A stretch of DNA of 64,000 nt from Dendrophyllia cribrosa (lineage: Eukaryota; Cnidaria; Anthozoa; Scleractinia; Dendrophylliidae). This document shows positions 1 to 10,398 of the stretch, in pieces. The stretch covers positions 4,857,159 to 4,921,158 of the forward strand of contig JAJLRJ010000004.1 of NCBI GenBank assembly GCA_024195265.1, given 5' to 3'. The position numbers were made by a program, and so were the translations under genes. The notes beneath the pieces are model-generated. The model saw only the letters and a list, made by a program, of their open reading frames with translations. It did no database searches and was not told where the DNA came from. Position 1 is the stretch's first letter; the number at the start of each line of letters is the position of its first letter.

Positions 1-528
1 ATGGTATCTCATAAAATAAAAGTAAATGAATGACGTAATATATCAAACACAACGAAGAGTGTTTCATAAGGAATTCAAAACACCGAGAAGTGGATTGAGA
101 AAACGAGTCTTTTAAGCCGATTTCGAGGTGTTTGGACACCTAATGAAACACCTTTTGTAGTGTTTTTAAACAATCCAAAGCTAATGAGAAGCTGATCACT
201 ATATATAGAGGAAACGAAGAATTAAAGCCATCCAAATCTTTGCTAATTAAGATCGTGTTTTCAAAGGTATTTTCAAACCACTGTTACACCTATGATTTCC
301 TTTGTTCAAATTTGATGAGCTTGAGGAAGTAGTTATAGCACAAGTGCGAGTGGGGCCGCGACCATTCAAATAACAGAAACAAGTACTTAAAACTGAACAT
401 AACTTGGTTGAGGATCCCAACTGACAGGAAGCAAACCAGTTAGCTGATTTACAAGCGTGGTTGAGAAGTTGAACACGGTTCTACCGTGAAAGAACTCCAG
501 CTACAGCTGTAGGGGCCACAGCGAGACT
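1..528. other. Non-coding, probable intron of gene A
   Basis: I see no exon or repeat that can be named. The stretch lies upstream of the first visible EGF exon of gene A and is probably intron. Its right end runs into tRNA-like SINE sequence that is interrupted by the MITE at 538. Confidence 0.4.
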
Positions 529-728
529 CGAAGTCGGGGTGTTTCTTGGTGTTGCGGAAACTATTGTTGGTTAGCTTTTGTGTTGTGGTGTGGGTATTGT
601 TTACATTCTTTTGAATCTTTTGTTTTACGTCATTTGGTGATCGCAACACCAAGAAACTGCCCGAAGTCGGGACCTCTGGATTTCAAATCCGGTACCCTAC
701 CCACTAGATCACGCTCAACTCCTCTCAT
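512..728 (-). repeat. tRNA-derived SINE fragment split by a MITE
   Basis: Read on the minus strand, the sequence right of the MITE has an A-box-like TGATCTAGTGG. Joining across the MITE and one target copy gives a B-box-like GGTCCCGACTTCGAG. The layout matches the 5' part of a tRNA-derived SINE. The anticodon arm is degenerate, so this is not a functional tRNA. Confidence 0.45.
538..661. mobile_element. Short TIR element (MITE), copy 1, with 9-bp target duplication
   Basis: A 124-bp non-coding element with inverted ends: GTTTCTTGGTGTTGCG on the left and its complement on the right. It is flanked by a perfect 9-bp direct repeat, CGAAGTCGG (529-537 and 662-670). A close second copy lies at 34549-34680, also with a 9-bp duplication. 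Nine-bp duplications are typical of the Mutator (MULE) superfamily, so a MULE-derived MITE is likely, but no transposase is seen here. The element sits inside the B-box part of a tRNA-like SINE. Confidence 0.8.
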
Positions 729-737
729 TACTTTCAG

Positions 738-887
738 ATGTCGACGAATGCATGAATGCAGGTCTCTACAATTGTCCCGAGCTAACTAAATGTGTAAATC
801 AAGAAGGCGGCTACACTTGTGCGTGCGCAACAGGATACGAATCAATGGTTAGTGGTAAAACCAAAGGAAAGGACATCAAATGTAAAG
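738..887 (+). CDS. Gene A, EGF-like exon 1 (first visible)
   Basis: The exon lies between a tttcag acceptor and a gtgtgt donor, phase 1 to phase 1. It encodes one EGF-like module that starts DVDEC, the usual start of a calcium-binding EGF, and has six cysteines. Gene A is a secreted or cell-surface protein built of such modules; earlier exons lie left of the window. The loop between the fifth and sixth cysteines is long (KTKGKDIK). Identity as an EGF exon is firm; the ligand or partner is unknown. Confidence 0.85.
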
Positions 888-1443
888 GTGTGTAGCTTGC
901 GAGCAAGCTCTCTAGGTGGGGGAGGGGGATGGGGAAAATCGATATGCCTCTTTATCCATCCATCCGTTTCATTATTCATAAGCTCATGCTTCCGGCTTTC
1001 CTTTTGCCAGCGTGACATGACTAAACGGTGAGAAACTTAAGGATTGGGAAAATGCTGGGAAGGGTGGTGGTGGGGCGGGGGGGGTGGCAAAACGCGGAAA
1101 ACATAGTCCCCATCTTTTCCTCTCCACCGCTTCTGTTACCGTTTAAACATACTAAACATATTACCCCCTTCCTTCATTCATGCATTCTAATATATTTATT
1201 CAACCATCTATTCTTTCTTTCTTTTCTTCCTCCCTTCTTTTCGCAACTCACTCATTCCTATATTCATTGATTCATTGGTTACATCACGCACGGATTGATT
1301 TATTCATTCGTTTAGTCATCATCTATTCTGACTTTCTTTTCTTCCATTGTGTATTCATTCGTTCATTGTTTTATTTATTCGTTGATGATTATTTAGTGGT
1401 ACGTTTTATTGAAATATTTCTTTTCTATTTATTCATGCATCAG

Positions 1444-1569
1444 ATGTAGACGAATGCGCAAAGAGGACCTTCTCTTGTCATGTAAATGCTACGTGCTCTA
1501 ACACGATAGGCTCTTACAAGTGCATTTGTTTCTCAGGACTAAAAGGAGATGGTAGCAAACACTGTTCAG
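1444..1569 (+). CDS. Gene A, EGF-like exon 2
   Basis: A phase 1-1 exon of 126 bp between atcag and gtaaat. It encodes a calcium-binding EGF module beginning DVDEC, with the NTIGSYKC core and six cysteines. The module is symmetrical, so it can be added or lost without breaking the frame. The preceding T-rich intron (about 890-1443) shows no other feature. Confidence 0.88.
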
Positions 1570-1609
1570 GTAAATCAGTTTTCGTTTTTATAACAAGTGT
1601 ATAGTAGTA

Positions 1610-1934
1610 GGGAGCTTAAGCAACCACGACGGCGACGGTAGCGAAAAGAGCACAAAATAATAGGTTAAATGATCGAAAACAATGCCTTTGCACGAGCGGT
1701 TTACGTTTTGGTACATTTCTTTGCCGTTCTCTGCAAAACAACAACGTCAAATGATCAAATTATAGGTTTTGTGGAGAACGAGAAAAAAGGCCGGTTAATT
1801 TCTTTTTTTTTCCATTTCAACTGGAAAGCCATCTCTTTAAATTCAGCTCCTGGACAATCCAGACACATTAGACAAACTAAACGAATTGGAACAACGTTTT
1901 CCTTGGCGTTGCCGTCGTCGTTGCTTAAGCTCCC
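1610..1934. mobile_element. MITE with about 28-bp inverted ends
   Basis: The left end GGGAGCTTAAGCAACCACGA is matched at the right by the complement, ending in GCTTAAGCTCCC, with the shared inner block ACGACGGCGACGG. The element is about 325 bp, non-coding, and lies in a gene A intron. Confidence 0.75.
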
Positions 1935-1941
1935 TAATTCG

Positions 1942-2110
1942 TTTTAAAAGCCCAGTATCACCCAAAATGCATTGCGCGCCCAATGCCTCGACGATTGAAT
2001 TTAACGCAGTCGAAAATTCCTGGCAGAGCCAATCACGAGTGAGCTCGTCATTTGAAAACAAAAACAAACGACCGCAAAGCCGAATGGGTGACACTGGGCC
2101 TTTAAGGACG
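1942..2110. mobile_element. MITE, family with TTTAAAAGCCCA ends, diverged copy
   Basis: Imperfect inverted ends (TTTTAAAAGCCCAGTATCACC and GGGTGACACTGGGCCTTTAA) bound about 170 bp. The copy at 46591-46764 has the same terminal design and is better preserved. Confidence 0.65.
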
Positions 2111-2117
2111 ATTTAAT

Positions 2118-2335
2118 GTCCATCGTGTCACAAGCGTGAGACAGAGATAAAAATCTGAGTCCCCGACAAAATTCGAACCTATGACCTTCCACACACCGGT
2201 CGGATGCTTTGACCACTTAGCTACAAGACTCTTCGCAAACTGTAGTCCGTATTGCACTAGGTTCCTGTATGGCATGCGCCCTGCGTACTGCTTGTATCAG
2301 CAATGTCGAAAGTGTCATTTAAGGTGATCAATAAA
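2118..2335 (-). repeat. tRNA-derived SINE, family 2, intact copy
   Basis: On the minus strand it has an A-box-like TAGCTAAGTGGTCAAAGC and a B-box GGTTCGAAT, followed by GGGGACTC and a body. Read on the plus strand, the other part contains CCTGCGTACTGC and AATGTCGAAAG(T/C)GTCAT. The same blocks in the same order occur at 37606-38220, where two MITEs interrupt them. Confidence 0.65.
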
Positions 2336-2484
2336 GAACGATGGTAACATGTTATGCATATCATGAACGTGATTGAGATCTGATTGGGGCAAAATCTATA
2401 TTTTCCTGACTTGTTGCCTTAGCGTTCCCAAGCCTTTTAAACTGGTTGAAGTCAGAAAATTAATTAAAGTAAAATTTTTAACAG

Positions 2485-2607
2485 ATTTGGACCCATGCCT
2501 GAAGGGGAAGAATTGCAAACTGGAGCATCAAATATGTAAAAAAATTAAAGGAGTGTACCTATGCGACTGCAGTGAAGGATTCTATCACGGTTTCAGAAAG
2601 TGCGAAG
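2485..2607 (+). CDS. Gene A, EGF-like exon 3
   Basis: A phase 1-1 exon between aacag and gtaacg. The module starts DLDPC instead of D-x-DEC, so the acidic residue usual for calcium binding is replaced by Pro. Six cysteines are kept (CDCSEGFYHG in the C-terminal half). It is probably a non-calcium EGF variant. Confidence 0.82.
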
Positions 2608-2639
2608 GTAACGCGTTAACCTTAATTTAAACAGAAAAA

Positions 2640-3101
2640 ATTGAAATTTCTTTTTATAAAATATTGCAAAACAAATGGTACCATGTAACAGTACTGCTGA
2701 AGAGGTTTCATTTGAATGATCACAACATAGGTTTTCATGTCATTACATGGCGATTGAAAGCGTTATCTGTGAGTCTTCATTATCAGTGGGACGTGCTCTA
2801 AAAAGGCATAAAGTCGAGACCCTTCCATACACCTGTCATTTGCTATAACTCTAGCCTGCAAGCAAACTCTCGCTCCTTCTACTCTCCCCCATCCTCCGAC
2901 GCCCGGCCCCTTAGCCAAAGATACGGGTGAAATTCGTTTTCGGCATACTGCTAGAAATAAAAAATGTACAAACTACGATAAGAGACCGTCTTGATCACTC
3001 CTGTATATATGTGTTACTTTTTGGAAAGGTGCAAAGTCCTGTAAGTATTGTGACATTGATGTTTTTACATATCTAAAATTGTTTTCCGATCTTGATTTCA
3101 G
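2640..3101. other. Intron of gene A
   Basis: AT-rich intron. I see no repeat, RNA gene or other exon in it. Confidence 0.5.
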
Positions 3102-3233
3102 ATAAGAACGAATGCGAATCAGATCCAAAGATATGTGGCTCCAACTCTGTTTGCATTAATAATGAAGGATCGTACAACTGCAGCTGTAAATTCGGCTTTA
3201 AGAACAGACGTAGTGACGAAAAGAATTGCACTG
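3102..3233 (+). CDS. Gene A, EGF-like exon 4
   Basis: A phase 1-1 exon between tttcag and gtaaaa. The module starts DKNEC, has the NNEGSYNCSC core and six cysteines. Asn-Cys-Ser and Asn-Cys-Thr are potential N-glycosylation sites. Confidence 0.88.
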
Positions 3234-3993
3234 GTAAAAGGCTTTAGGAATGTTCATCCTTTTAAGTTAATGAAATAAAATTGTTTTCGTTTGGTTACAG
3301 ATTTTGTCAGCTCTATAACTGTCAGGTGTCAGATCCTCATAAAATAACTACACCTTATTTGACGGATAATATACACGGATATTTTACGAGTTGTGTATAC
3401 AGTATTTGTCCGAGCCCCGCAGGGACGAGGTAAAATGCGACCAATGAGTGCCTTACCAGTTGTCCAATTTTACTGTCATTCTTCGTGCAGTGTTTCGTTC
3501 TGTCCCTAACCTTTCAAATCGGTATTCTTTGCGTGTTGCGTGAAAATTTTGCGTGTTCTCTTACTTTCATGCAGTAAAATGCAAAAGTCATGAAACAAAG
3601 TAGATTGACGGTTTATAACTTAATTGCTTCTATTGAGATGGACAAAACAGTTGTTCTCGGACATGGTCCACCGTTCCAAAATATACGGTGGTATTTTTGT
3701 GCCCGCTCTCCTACCTTAAAAGATGGTGTCTTTGTTGTATAGCCCACTCTATCAGGAGAAAAAACTGATAAAGAGACCTCCCTGTACCGTTTTGCAAGTA
3801 ATGCAAGCGTGCACAGAGAATATTTAAGTATTATCTCAAATTTTCAGGCCAACACTTTTTGTCCATTAGGCTCATTAGATAGGTTGTCTTCTCTATATTA
3901 ATCCATCTGCCCTTCACAAGATGAATACTCTTTAACAATACTTGCTATGCCACTTCCCATAACTAAAGGAACACCCGTATTTTGTTATTACAG
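3234..3993. other. Intron of gene A
   Basis: A 760-bp intron. No exon, tandem repeat or clear transposon end seen. Confidence 0.45.
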
Positions 3994-4119
3994 ATATTAA
4001 TGAATGCGAGGAAAAAAATGTGTGCGGAGATGTTGCAAGATGTGAAAATATGATGGGAATGTACGACTGCATCTGTCCAAAAGGGTACAGATACAAGGAG
4101 GAAACAAAGGGATGTCTAG
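3994..4119 (+). CDS. Gene A, EGF-like exon 5
   Basis: A phase 1-1 exon between ttacag and gtaaga. It encodes a calcium-binding EGF module (DINEC start, six cysteines, GYRYKEETKGC at the end). Confidence 0.88.
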
Positions 4120-4189
4120 GTAAGAAACCCGACCTTGTTACGTTATGCGGAGATCTAGTAGTAGTTTCCTAGTTTCTATTGTTTAACAT

Positions 4190-4295
4190 TATGTTTTCTT
4201 GTTTTTCTCCCAAAATTAACTCCTATTGCTTACATTGTCTTGTATTTCTCCCAAAATTAACTCCTATTGCTTACATTTTCTTGTATTTCTCTCAA
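4190..4295. repeat. Tandem duplication of about 44 bp
   Basis: The block TCTCCCAAAATTAACTCCTA followed by TTGCTTACATT and cTTGTATT occurs twice head to tail just upstream of the next acceptor. It extends the pyrimidine-rich tract in front of exon 6. Confidence 0.7.
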
Positions 4296-4305
4296 CGCCC
4301 TGCAG

Positions 4306-4428
4306 ATACAGACGAATGTGCAGAACATAGATGTGGACCGGACACGCTGTGTTTCAATACCAACGGCTCTTATTCTTGCACCTGCCAGGCTGGATTTCGA
4401 TCACAGAACGACACCCTCGACTGTAAAG
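4306..4428 (+). CDS. Gene A, EGF-like exon 6
   Basis: A phase 1-1 exon between ctgcag and gtgatc. It encodes a calcium-binding EGF module (DTDEC, NTNGSYSCTC core, six cysteines). Confidence 0.88.
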
Positions 4429-4429
4429 G

Positions 4430-5370
4430 TGATCTTACAGTAGAGATCGAAAGTTGACAAGTGTTCAAACTCTCTGCACCTTTCATGTTGCCTGGGACTC
4501 TTGCATGCTCTTGGCGACTCTCGTGTGCCGTTAAAGAGTTAAAATCTAATCCAGTGTTCATTGGAATATATGTGAATTGTGAACTCTCGTTCTTGTTTGG
4601 CCTAACCTCGATCTCAGTCACTCTCGCTGACGCTCTTGCGCCTTCAAAAGGTTTCAACTGTCTCTCCCATTATGAAAAGTAACGAAATTCCCCCAGATAC
4701 GATCCAGTCGTATATCCGATCCCAGTTTTTTTCTTCATAAAAAAAATACCTTATAATGTGCATGAAATTTTCGCGACACTTTAATTTCAAGACATTTTGT
4801 GTGAAGTTATGCTATTATGTTAAGAAAAACCGCTGGCAGGCACTCAAATAAAAACACATTGAGGTTTTTGTGTCAAAACTGCCCAAAATTAAAACTAAGT
4901 ACCTTTCTCATACACAAAATACTTATAGTTAGAACACTAGGAGGAAGATATTAAGTGAATTTTCGAGCAGTAAACAGACCAGCAGACCATAAACAGAGTT
5001 TTAGCGAGTTTTTTAAGACAGAAGCTGCGATAAACGTGAAAATATTAGCCTAATTGTTTCAAGGTACAATTTATTTCCATCCTGGCCATCTGCAGCCCGA
5101 CACTTATTTTTACACTCGGAGCACTAGTAGAATAATTTTAAGCAATACAGGGCACTTTGGTTTTCACTGATATAAAGATGTATTTTGATGGCATAGCTCC
5201 TTTAAGTGAAATACAAGCTTTGAGAAAATTCGTGAAACTGGATTAAATTTCGCGAAATATTCACACTCTAAACAGAGTCGCGATATTACGTGTTGCTGAG
5301 TATATGGCGACTGGATGGGAGTATCCATTAGCGAGGATTTTGTTCCTATGAAAACAGCAACAACAATTAA
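4430..5370. other. Intron of gene A
   Basis: AT-rich intron with no recognisable exon. The fold-back element at 5371 lies at its 3' side. Confidence 0.45.
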
Positions 5371-5517
5371 CAATTATTGGATTCGGTTTTCGCATGATAG
5401 CGATAATTATCAAGACCAAAGTTTGTGTTATCTGCCGAAGCCGAAGGCTGAGGTGGATAACACAAACTGAGGCCTTGATAATTATCGCTATCATGCGAAA
5501 ACCTAATCCAATAATTG
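5371..5517. mobile_element. Fold-back (hairpin) element
   Basis: A near-perfect palindrome with arms of about 60 bp. The left arm begins CAATTATTGGATTCGG and contains GATAGCGATAATTATCAAG; the right arm is its complement. A short centre GCCGAAGCCGAAGGCTGAGG separates the arms. It resembles a MITE without internal sequence. The element at 22032-22150 has the same design. Confidence 0.8.
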
Positions 5518-5614
5518 TTTTATTATGCATATTCCTGAGCTGCACTTGTAAAGACAAGAGCGGGCACAAAAAAGTGATCAATGCACAGCAGTCAACTTGT
5601 AAGTAAACAACTTA

Positions 5615-5705
5615 CGTCACTTCTGCATGCATAAAACTATTGTCTGTAGGTATGACGTCACTTCTACATATATAAAATATTCATTGTCTGTAGGTATGAC
5701 GTAAC
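5615..5705. repeat. Tandem duplication of about 48 bp
   Basis: The block beginning TACGTCACTTCT and ending TGTCTGTAGGTATGACG is present about twice. It is non-coding and lies upstream of exon 7. Confidence 0.6.
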
Positions 5706-5811
5706 AGAAACAGCAAGCAATAATTAGCTGCGTGCTTATAGCCAATCAAAATCGAGCTAGTGACACCAATGTATAATAATAACTATTAAATGCGCTGTCA
5801 TTCTGCTTCAG

Positions 5812-5937
5812 ATATTGACGAGTGTCTGGAGAAGACATTTTCTTGCGACCCAGCATCAAATTGTGAAAACACGCACGGTGGATATGAGTGCAAGTGCAAA
5901 GAGGGATATTATAAAACATCTCAAGGCACATGTGCAG
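5812..5937 (+). CDS. Gene A, EGF-like exon 7
   Basis: A phase 1-1 exon between cttcag and gtaata. It encodes a calcium-binding EGF module (DIDEC start, NTHGGYECKC core, six cysteines). Its last bases and donor, TGCAGGTAATAAATGATC, are the founder-like sequence of the minisatellite that fills the start of the following intron. Confidence 0.88.
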
Positions 5938-6290
5938 GTAATAAATGATCGTATCTGAAATACGACCTGCACGCAGGTAATTAATTATCATATCTAGGAT
6001 ACAACCTGCATACAGGTGAAAAATGATTATATCTAGAATACGACCTGCATGCAGGTAATAAAAGATCATATGTAAAATAAGACCTGCATGCAGGTAATAA
6101 ATGATCATATCTGAAATACGACCTGCATGCAGGTAATTAATTATCATATCTAGGATACAACCTGCATGCAGGTAATTAATTATCATATCTAGGATACAAC
6201 CTGCATGCAGGTAATAAAAGATCATATGTAAAATAAGACCTGCATGCAGGTAATAAATGATCGTATCTGAAATACGACCTGCGTGTAGCT
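5934..6290. repeat. 39-bp minisatellite that repeats the exon 7 splice donor
   Basis: About nine head-to-tail copies of a 39-bp unit, TGCAGGTAATAAATGATC followed by ATATCTGAAATACGACC. Most copies contain CAG|GTAA(T)(A/T)A, the same donor signal as exon 7. The centre CCTGCATGCAGG is a palindrome. Confidence 0.85.
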
Positions 6291-7418
6291 AGGACTTTAA
6301 CCAGAAAAAATGGTTTACTCGTGAAAGCTATACCAATGCGATCAAACTGTGTCGAAATGTGGCACAGAATAAGATGTATCATCGTCACTAACATATTTTT
6401 AATTTAGTACAATACATGGAGACTTTTACAGATCACACGAGCAATGGTTTAGCATAGATAGCAGTAGTTTTAAATCGTTGAAATAGTTTTAAGAGGAAAC
6501 ATGAAATAATAGCACTTTTCCAGCCTTTCACCGTTTAAAATGATCCTCCATTGTTTTCTAAAAACAAATTTGTAACTCTAATTTTAAAACCGAATGACAA
6601 TTATCCAAACCGCAAAGAAGATTAAATTATACTTCCATCATAAACGCTGATTCATACATTTATACAAACAAAAATTACCGCAATATCGCCCTTTTCGATC
6701 ACCTGGCATGTCACGTGATAAAAAAGAAGCCAGAAAGATTTTAATTCAGGGAACATTTCTGATCTCCCCGTTCAAGGCAATCTAGCAAAAGATATTGTCG
6801 ATCAATCATACTTCCTGGACACACTGCATGAAATATTAGGGACCTAAAAGCAACGATTACTTTGACGTCCCGGGTGTCAGGATCATTAACCGGAAGTCCG
6901 TTTAATGTCTGTGTCATGACGCAATGATGACAGAAGACGCAAAAAGAAAAAAGTCGACTTCCGGTTCTTGTTCGCGACATCCGTGATGTCAGTATTCTCG
7001 TTGCTTGAAGTCCCTATTAAAAAGAACCTGCAGTCTCTTATGCACATGCTTGGACTTTGTTTACATTTTGTGTTTACATTCTGTGACTACTAACATGACG
7101 CAAATTTCAAGTTTTATCGGAAGTTGAATGTCCGCCATTATGCATGGCAAAGCTTGCGAAATTATCCTTCTATTCTATCGTCGATGAGTTAAAAAGAAGC
7201 GGTGCAGTTAAAAATAACTTCACCAGCAGCACATTCAACAGATGTTTTGTGCAGTAAAGAGGAAGGTGAACTGACATTCTATCGTGTGAGTCTCACAAAA
7301 CAGTGCATGCGCAGAAGAGACTGTAGGATACCTTTAATAGCTCTTGAGATGTCGACAGCGCTATTGCGTATTTGTTGTTACATTTAGATTCTTATTCAGA
7401 TTAAAACTTCTTTTCCAG
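6290..7418. other. Intron of gene A
   Basis: No exon or clear repeat seen. Short open frames here have no protein-like features. Confidence 0.4.
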
Positions 7419-7520
7419 AAAAGTGCAGTGATAGTTGCGGGGAGAACGCTTTCTGTCATCAGGGAAGGTGCCACTGTCTACCAGGATACTCTCTTGGACC
7501 GTTTAATGAGTGCCACGAAG
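7419..7520 (+). CDS. Gene A, short Cys-rich (laminin/EGF2-like) exon
   Basis: A phase 1-1 exon between ttccag and gtacgt. It encodes about 34 residues (KCSDSCGENAFCHQGRCHC...NEC), a short EGF-like module without the D-x-DEC calcium motif. It precedes the C-terminal hydrophobic exon, so it is the membrane-proximal module of gene A. Confidence 0.75.
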
Positions 7521-7687
7521 GTACGTTATCCAAACCTCCTTCTCACTGTAGTGATTTCCTTGGTTTTCTCTTTATGAATTATTAAGGAGTTTGAGAAGTC
7601 AATATCGTGGTCTCATATCGTTGCATGCCGGAAAGATTTTGATACAATGATCCATTCGTTTATCTTGTTTTGTTTTCTTTCTTGTAG

Positions 7688-7779
7688 AATCCTTCTTTCT
7701 ACTTGGATCAGGAATGTCCCTCAAGTCTTCCGTCATGCTTCTCGCGGCTGGATTGCTTGGGTACCTGGCCTTAGCATGA
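7688..7779 (+). CDS. Gene A, last exon: hydrophobic GPI-anchor-like tail
   Basis: The acceptor cttgtag continues the phase-1 frame to a TGA stop. The 30 residues consist of a short spacer with small residues (GSGMS) and an uninterrupted hydrophobic run (SVMLLAAGLLGYLALA) that ends the protein with no cytoplasmic tail. This is the pattern of a GPI-attachment signal: omega-site-like small residues, short spacer, hydrophobic end. A tail-anchor or type I TM without cytosolic part is the alternative. Gene A is therefore probably an EGF-repeat protein held on the outer cell surface. Confidence 0.7.
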
Positions 7780-8525
7780 TTTTTTTCCCTTTTTTTCTGT
7801 CAAATCATTTCCGATCCTTGTATTTTTCAGGATATACTCTAAGGACGTGTACAAAATGCTTCATCATTCAGTACAAGCATTTCTGAACAACCGTGCTTAT
7901 AAAATGTCTGCTGAAATTATTCTCACATGCATTGGAACGCTGGCGTATTAAATACTTAACTCCAAAACCTAATTACCCTTAACAGACTACTATATTTCTA
8001 ATATTGAAACTGTAAAGAAAAGCGCCGAGTGATGCCAAAAAAAAGGAAACAGGGTGTGTTACGTATGTAGCATCTGATTTCCAGTGATACATAACATGCC
8101 TGTCTTTGTGTCCTCAATAAACAATTTACTTTGGATTATAGCTTGGATTTCCTGTCCCTCTTTTTACCAGTTCCATATAATTTTTTCTGCATCGTTTGAT
8201 CCTTCACAAACTTCCACTTCGTCTCATCTAGTATCCGGAAAAATTCGACGCGCTGTGTGCAAACAAATAACAGACTGTCAGGTTTTAGTCTGTGTAGCAG
8301 GCGCTTTAATAAACATACGACCTAACATAAACGCAATCTTAACATGTACAGTACGCAAAAAAAAGGAATAAAAATTTCTCAGGTGCTTAGGTTTACATTT
8401 ACTGCAAGTGTGAACACCTCAAATAAAACATAAGCAAGCGCACTGGTGTGGCGAGACTCACTCTCTATCAGCCACATTGAAAAATTCTTACGCTTTGCAT
8501 TTGCCTTACTTACTGCCTTGTCGAA
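7780..8525 (+). other. Probable 3' UTR and downstream region of gene A
   Basis: AT-rich. Candidate poly(A) signals AATAAA occur near 8117, 8309 and 8367. No further exon seen. Confidence 0.35.
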
Positions 8526-8527
8526 AG

Positions 8528-9210
8528 CGTTAACCCTATTCAGCCTAATGACTTAACATTCATAACTTTTTTATGAAATATTAAAACAAATACCACTAAA
8601 CTTCATGACTATTTTTTTCTATTTTATCTGGTAACAATTCAAATTTAATTGTTAAAGTGACTTCATGATTTCATGGCAGGAAGATTTTGACAGCCATGTT
8701 TCTCAATTTTTTTTTCAATAGACCGTTTCTGATATGTTGAAATTTTTTGAAGCTTTGGGGAATAAAACAAAAGAAATTAATTATTCATCCCTGAACCTCA
8801 AATTGATTAATTCTGTTTTATTCTCCTAACTAAGCCTTGGAGCCAAGTGAGCATTTTAATATATCAAATAGGCCTATTTAGACGGTACTCTTAGGTTTTG
8901 GAGAAAAAGAGAAATACAAGGCGGCGGATCCAAGATGGCGGCTGAGCAGAACTAATGACGACATCATAGCCTCTGGATGTTTTATTCTTGGCTTGCACTT
9001 GACGTCATAAAAATTCAAAAAGCTAAACTTAACATCCTACTAAGCTGTTTCTAAGATGGTATGCAGATACCAGTGTAAACAATCCTTCACAACATGTTTC
9101 AGGTTTTAACGATGTTTTGCTTCCGATTTGTGAAGGTTTTAAATGTGACACGCAATTTGTCGCGCTATGAAAGTTATTTTTGTATTATAGATACTTATTA
9201 GCCGATATAA
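8528..9210. repeat. Mosaic of two interspersed repeat families
   Basis: From TTAACCCTATTCAGCC the sequence tracks the element at 34986-35562 (shared CATTCATAACTT and AGATTTTGACAGCCATGTTT). From about 8986, TATTCTTGGCTTGCACTTGACGTCATA and the following 200 bp are the inverted counterpart of 50010-50230 (shared CAAAACATCGTTAAAACCTGAAAC). It is a non-coding transposon remnant. Confidence 0.6.
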
Positions 9211-9390
9211 TGTAACTTATAGTGAATCCAGTCTTTTGTGATAAGATTTTTTGCGCGATGATGACTTTAAAGTTTTTTCGTCATGTTAGTGTACCAAAGT
9301 GGTGCAATATAATGTCCCATCCCTCACCCCCACGAAGGCTCATTCGATATATTTCCTCTTGGTCAGGCTAAATAAAGATAAAAAAGACGG

Positions 9391-9639
9391 TTACTTACTA
9401 GAAGATCGGAACCTGCTGCTCGCATCACCGAGTTTCACAACGTCTTCTTGGCGGTTTTGCGCGATGCCACATACTCTCCCCACCCTTCTGAGGATGTACA
9501 CGTAAGCTCTTCGGTAGGGACGGGACAAGCCACAGTACACCCACGGATTGAGTATGGAGCTCAACAAGGACATCTGTGCAGACAGTGACTGAAGGACTTC
9601 ACGGTGCTGATGAGTGGCCAGCTCTAGTGTAATGCTTAG
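9391..9639 (-). CDS. Last exon of a rhodopsin-like GPCR (TM7 and tail)
   Basis: On the minus strand an acceptor (attttag) opens a frame of about 82 residues ending at TAA. It contains a TM7-like segment with the class A hallmark NPWVY (NPxxY), then PYRRAYVYILRR as a helix 8 with basic residues, and a short Ser/Arg-rich tail. Earlier exons with TM1-6 would lie at higher coordinates but are not recognisable before the carboxylesterase-like exon at 10.2 kb. The exon may belong to a gene with a long intron or be an orphan copy. The ligand class cannot be told. Confidence 0.7.
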   Translation of the reverse strand, partial: LSITLELATHQHREVLQSLSAQMSLLSSILNPWVYCGLSRPYRRAYVYILRRVGRVCGIAQNRQEDVVKLGDASSRFRSSSK

Positions 9640-10210
9640 CTAAAATGATACAAAAATAGTAAATGATACACTGCGAGAATCACAAATTTCACTCATGTTT
9701 ATCTGCAGTTCACATATTCATATGTCTTCATCAGTGATTATATGAGGATTTTTTTCCATATCTCGGCACATGTGAAATCATCATCATCTGTCGGATGCAG
9801 AGCAGGCGACTACAAGCTTCCTCCAACCACAATGATCCTGTGCCAATTCAGACAGCTTGTCCGGGCCAATCAAGTTGTCTGTGTCACCCAAAAGGTGGTG
9901 AATGTATCTGAGAAACAGGTTTCGTTCGGGAAATTTATGTCTTCACTATGAAGAGTGAAGACATAAATTTCTACACGTTTGCTGTTATGCTTGCCCTTAT
10001 TAAAAGCTAAAATCTGTTGGTCTACAATCAAAACATCTTTGGATTTTCCTCGGCAATCTTCTCCTCTTCCCCTGGACAGATCAGTCCATTAGACAATTTG
10101 TTGACAAGAGAAAACCTTAATCTCCCATAGCATCAAGGGACTCTACTATCAATGGCATCAGTCATATTAAAAAGCAACAATATGTAAAACAAACTAAATG
10201 GTATACGTAC
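9640..10210. other. Non-coding spacer
   Basis: No further GPCR or esterase exon recognised on either strand. An imperfect inverted pair, AATTTATGTCTTCACT / GAAGACATAAATTT, lies at 9937-9970. Confidence 0.4.
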
Positions 10211-10398
10211 GTGCACTGTACTGATTTGCCGAGTGGAAGAGTCTCAATCTTGCCAACAACTACACCAGACTCGGTCTGCACGACAGGGGAACGTTGGTTT
10301 TCTTTTAACTGTTTCAGTTTGGCTAAAATTAATATCGACGTAATAACGATAGTACAGACTAAAATCATGTAGAGGGCTCGAAATGGAACTAACTTCAT
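10211..10398 (-). CDS. Orphan first coding exon of a carboxylesterase-like protein
   Basis: The ATG at 10398 opens a 60-odd-residue exon: a short N-terminus, a hydrophobic signal-anchor (about residues 10-27), a charged stretch, then SPVVQTESGVVVGKIETL and PLGKSVQ. This fits the conserved start of type B carboxylesterases and cholinesterase-like proteins (V-x-T-x-x-G-x-V-x-G), which normally continues to GIPYA in the next exon. The exact donor is uncertain (10217 or 10211). No catalytic exon is seen downstream within several kb, so this may be a detached fragment or a gene with a very long intron. Confidence 0.55.

Noticed and set aside
5746..6225. 159-residue minus-strand frame (YLHAGCILDMIIN repeats)
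   Set aside because: It is antisense to the gene A exon and translates the 39-bp minisatellite.
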